A DNA stretch of 7,676 bases from Acidobacteriaceae bacterium (GTDB taxonomy: Bacteria > Acidobacteriota > Terriglobia > Terriglobales > Acidobacteriaceae), in the NCBI GenBank assembly GCA_025462805.1, contig JAOAPJ010000432.1, positions 1-7,676 on the forward strand, given 5' to 3'. Shown piece after piece: positions 5,684-7,676 of the stretch. The notes under the pieces were generated by a model. The model was not told the origin of the DNA and ran no database searches. It saw only the letters and a program-made list of their open reading frames with translations. Every line of letters begins with the position of its first letter. Within the stretch, counting starts at the first letter, position 1. Both the position numbers and the translations under genes were made by a program.

Positions 5684-6811
5684 ATGCAGGCCATTCTTGC
5701 GCTCGAAGACGGGCGCATCTTCCGCGGTGAGAGCCACGGCGCGGGCGGTGAACGCGCGGGCGAAGTCGTTTTCAATACATCGCTGACGGGATACCAGGAG
5801 ATCTTCACTGATCCGTCCTATGCGGGCCAGATTGTCGTTCTGACCAACCCGCAGGTCGGTAATTACGGTACCAACAGCTCCGACGCCGAAGCGCAGAAGC
5901 CTTACATCGAGGGTCTGGTGACGCGGGAGTTTTCTCCCGTCAGCTCGAACTGGCGCTCCGAACAGGTCGCGGACGAATACCTTGAGCGGCATGGTGTCCC
6001 CGTGATCTCGGAGATTGATACACGGGCGTTGGTGCGCCACCTGCGGACCTACGGCTCCATGCGGGGCGTCATCTCTACCAAACAGACGAGCACAGACGCA
6101 CTCATCGCCCAGGCGAAGGCGCTACCCAAGATGGACGGTTGCGATCTGGCGAGTGTGGTCTCGACCAAGGACAGCTATGAGTGGACGCGGGAGCATTCTG
6201 CCAATGCGGTTCCGGGCCTGATGCCCGATGCTCCGGATTGCAACCTGCATGTGGTGGCGTACGACTACGGCATCAAGCACAACATCCTCCGCATGTTGAC
6301 CCGCGAAGGCTGCCGCGTGACCGTAGTCCCGGCCCGCACCTCGTCAGAAGACGTGCTCGCCCTGAAGCCCGACGGTGTATTCCTCTCGAACGGACCCGGT
6401 GATCCTGAACCGCTCCAGTATGCGCATGAGAATATCCGCCGCCTGGCAGGGAAGACGCCGGTATTCGGCATCTGCCTGGGCCACCAGCTTATCGGACTCG
6501 CGCTCGGCGGCAAGAGCTACAAGCTCAAGTTTGGCCATCATGGCGGCAACCATCCCGTACAGCAGACCGGCACGGGCAGGATCGAGATCACCGCTCACAA
6601 CCACAACTTCGCTATCGATCCTGCTTCGCTGAAGCAGAGCGAGGTCGAGCTGACCCACATCGATCTGAACGACAACACGCTCGAAGGCCTGCGCCACCGG
6701 TCACTGCCGCTGTTCAGTGTGCAATACCACCCGGAGGCGAGTCCCGGCCCGCATGATTCTCACTACCTGTTCCGCGACTTCCGCAACATGATGGAGGAGT
6801 TCAAGCGGTGA
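5684..6811 (+). CDS. carA: Carbamoyl-phosphate synthase small (glutamine amidotransferase) subunit
   Basis: CarA hydrolyses glutamine and channels ammonia to CarB, which makes carbamoyl phosphate for arginine and pyrimidine synthesis. The 375-aa product is full length. The N-terminal CPSase domain shows FNTSLTGYQEIFTDPSYAGQ (30-49), NYGTN and the ISEIDTRALVRHLR block. The class I glutaminase domain (about 188-373) contains YDYGIKHN, SNGPGDPE, the nucleophile elbow FGICLGHQ with Cys264, and VQYHPEASPGPHDS with His349 and Glu351 completing the triad (E. coli C269/H353/E355). I chose the ATG at 5684 because GGAG lies 5 nt upstream and the family starts with a short residue run before ALEDG; an in-frame TTG at 5660 would add eight residues without support. 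carB does not follow directly, unlike many proteobacterial loci. The 3' end contains the ribosome binding site for the next gene. Confidence 0.98.
   Translation: MQAILALEDGRIFRGESHGAGGERAGEVVFNTSLTGYQEIFTDPSYAGQIVVLTNPQVGNYGTNSSDAEAQKPYIEGLVTREFSPVSSNWRSEQVADEYLERHGVPVISEIDTRALVRHLRTYGSMRGVISTKQTSTDALIAQAKALPKMDGCDLASVVSTKDSYEWTREHSANAVPGLMPDAPDCNLHVVAYDYGIKHNILRMLTREGCRVTVVPARTSSEDVLALKPDGVFLSNGPGDPEPLQYAHENIRRLAGKTPVFGICLGHQLIGLALGGKSYKLKFGHHGGNHPVQQTGTGRIEITAHNHNFAIDPASLKQSEVELTHIDLNDNTLEGLRHRSLPLFSVQYHPEASPGPHDSHYLFRDFRNMMEEFKR
6793..6799 (+). promoter_or_regulatory. Strong ribosome binding site inside the carA 3' end
   Basis: GGAGGAG lies within carA codons for Met-Glu-Glu-Phe and is 8 nt from the GTG at 6808. 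It decides the start of the downstream glycosyltransferase, whose GTG overlaps the carA TGA as GTGA, and indicates coupled translation. Confidence 0.7.
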
Positions 6812-7676
6812 GCCGCCGTGAGACCTCCGCCTGGAACCCTGTTCCCATTGAGATAGGGCCCGTATTGGCGAGGAAATATCGCTACGCCTTCTTCCTCGTT
6901 CCATGCCTGCTGGCAGGTCTCTTTGTCATGGCCGCGCTTCGCACGTTCAAGGTCGATGACGCGTTCATGTTCTATAGGTATGCGTTGCACTTTCGGCAAG
7001 GTCTCGGGGTCGCGTGGAACCCTGATGGGGTGCCGACATATGGGCTTACCAGCCTTGGCTGGTTTTTGATCGTCCTGCTCTTCTCGTTCCTTCCCCTCAA
7101 GGCAGTCGCTGTGCTCATCCTCGCCTCAGGTGCGACAGGCATGTTGGCTCTGCTCCTGATGAGCTGGGGGATCACCCGCTTCGCTGTCTCCCACGCAATG
7201 CGTTCGCTTTGGGTGGCGCTGCCGCTGGTCGCTCTGCCCCTGCTGCTGCAGCCCCAATTCGATCTCGAGATCATCAACGGGATGGAGACGATGCTGTCCG
7301 TGTTGACCAATGCTTTACTGGTTCTCGCGGTTCTCTACGCGATGCGTCAGCCGACAACAAGGAGCGCCGTTCTGCTTGGGTTGAGCGGATACTTAGCCTT
7401 CTTCGTGCGTCCGGATAACGGCCTGTGCGCGGCTCTGGTGCCACTGATGCTTTGGCTATTCTGGTCGCCGTTTCAGTTCCGGATTGCGCTTGTCGCGGAG
7501 CTCTGCCTGTTCTCATTGATCGGGGTGCAGCTCCTCCTGGCCTATAGGTACTTTGGGACGCCCGTGCCGCTCGCCTTCTATATCAAAGCTATCGGAGGGT
7601 ATAAGGGATACATCCCGCCGGTAAATCCGGGCGTGCAGTTCTCTTCGTTTCTCTTCTTTGCTGCACCCTATCTTGG
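6808..7676 (+). CDS. GT-C-fold integral membrane glycosyltransferase (5' part, runs off right edge)
   Basis: The first 289 codons are visible. The protein has a short cytosolic N-terminus (1-25), one membrane helix (about 27-45) and then an Asp-Asp pair (D50-D51, in KVDDAFMFYRYA) in the first extracytoplasmic loop, the usual place of the catalytic/metal-binding acid in GT-C enzymes that use polyprenyl-phosphate sugars. Further family-like elements are WNPDG with PTYGLTSLGW, NGMETML (157-163), FVRPDNG (199-205) and YFGTPVPLAFYIKA (248-261), an arrangement resembling AftB-like arabinofuranosyltransferases and related bacterial mannosyl/arabinosyl transferases. At least seven hydrophobic segments are present. 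The start is the GTG at 6808, supported by GGAGGAG 8 nt upstream. It probably modifies a cell-envelope glycan or glycolipid; donor and acceptor are unknown. Overlap with carA implies co-expression but no obvious shared pathway. GT-C assignment is good; subfamily is uncertain and the C-terminus is missing. Confidence 0.85.
   Translation, partial: MSRRETSAWNPVPIEIGPVLARKYRYAFFLVPCLLAGLFVMAALRTFKVDDAFMFYRYALHFRQGLGVAWNPDGVPTYGLTSLGWFLIVLLFSFLPLKAVAVLILASGATGMLALLLMSWGITRFAVSHAMRSLWVALPLVALPLLLQPQFDLEIINGMETMLSVLTNALLVLAVLYAMRQPTTRSAVLLGLSGYLAFFVRPDNGLCAALVPLMLWLFWSPFQFRIALVAELCLFSLIGVQLLLAYRYFGTPVPLAFYIKAIGGYKGYIPPVNPGVQFSSFLFFAAPYL

Noticed and set aside
1..7676. CRISPR array, tRNA, insertion sequence or phage genes
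   Set aside because: No regularly spaced repeats, cloverleaf sequence, transposase, integrase or terminal inverted repeats were seen on either strand.

Overview
The window is a stretch of ordinary-looking, GC-rich, densely coding bacterial chromosome with two divergent gene blocks that meet in a shared upstream region at about 3986-4113. No mobile element, integrase, tRNA, rRNA or CRISPR array was seen. Codon use is strongly biased to G/C at third positions, which produces many spurious long antisense frames. The mix of genes (an AmiE-type serine hydrolase beside murQ, a secreted VirB10-like protein beside a type I signal peptidase, carA followed by a GT-C glycosyltransferase rather than carB) suggests a Gram-negative soil bacterium. 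My best guess is an Acidobacteriota of the Granulicella/Edaphobacter/Terriglobus type, but this rests on recognition and not on a search.

Leftward block (minus strand, read from 3985 down to 1): (i) a beta-lactamase-fold serine hydrolase of the AmiE/YfeW type with no signal peptide; (ii) murQ, the MurNAc-6-phosphate etherase; (iii) an APC-family amino acid permease; (iv) the start of a carboxymuconolactone decarboxylase/AhpD-like peroxidase-related protein, cut by the window edge. The first two form a recognisable muropeptide-recycling pair: equivalent genes sit together in Escherichia coli (murQ-murP-yfeW) and in Bacillus subtilis (murQ and amiE). The permease and the AhpD-like gene are separated by only 6 nt and are probably co-translated. 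Whether they belong functionally to peptidoglycan recycling is inference.

Rightward block (plus strand, from 4114 to the end): (i) a secreted protein whose layout resembles the C-terminal beta-barrel domain of VirB10/TrbI, with a glycine-zipper segment where VirB10 has its membrane antenna; (ii) lepB, signal peptidase I, whose ATG overlaps the preceding TGA; (iii) after a 104-nt gap, carA, the glutamine amidotransferase subunit of carbamoyl-phosphate synthetase; (iv) a GT-C-fold membrane glycosyltransferase starting at a GTG that overlaps the carA stop, with its ribosome binding site inside carA, running off the right edge. 

The most interesting points are the stand-alone VirB10-like domain with no type IV secretion gene in sight, its translational coupling to a signal peptidase, and the apparently cytosolic AmiE-like enzyme next to murQ. 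I do not see a clearly new defence or mobile system in this window.
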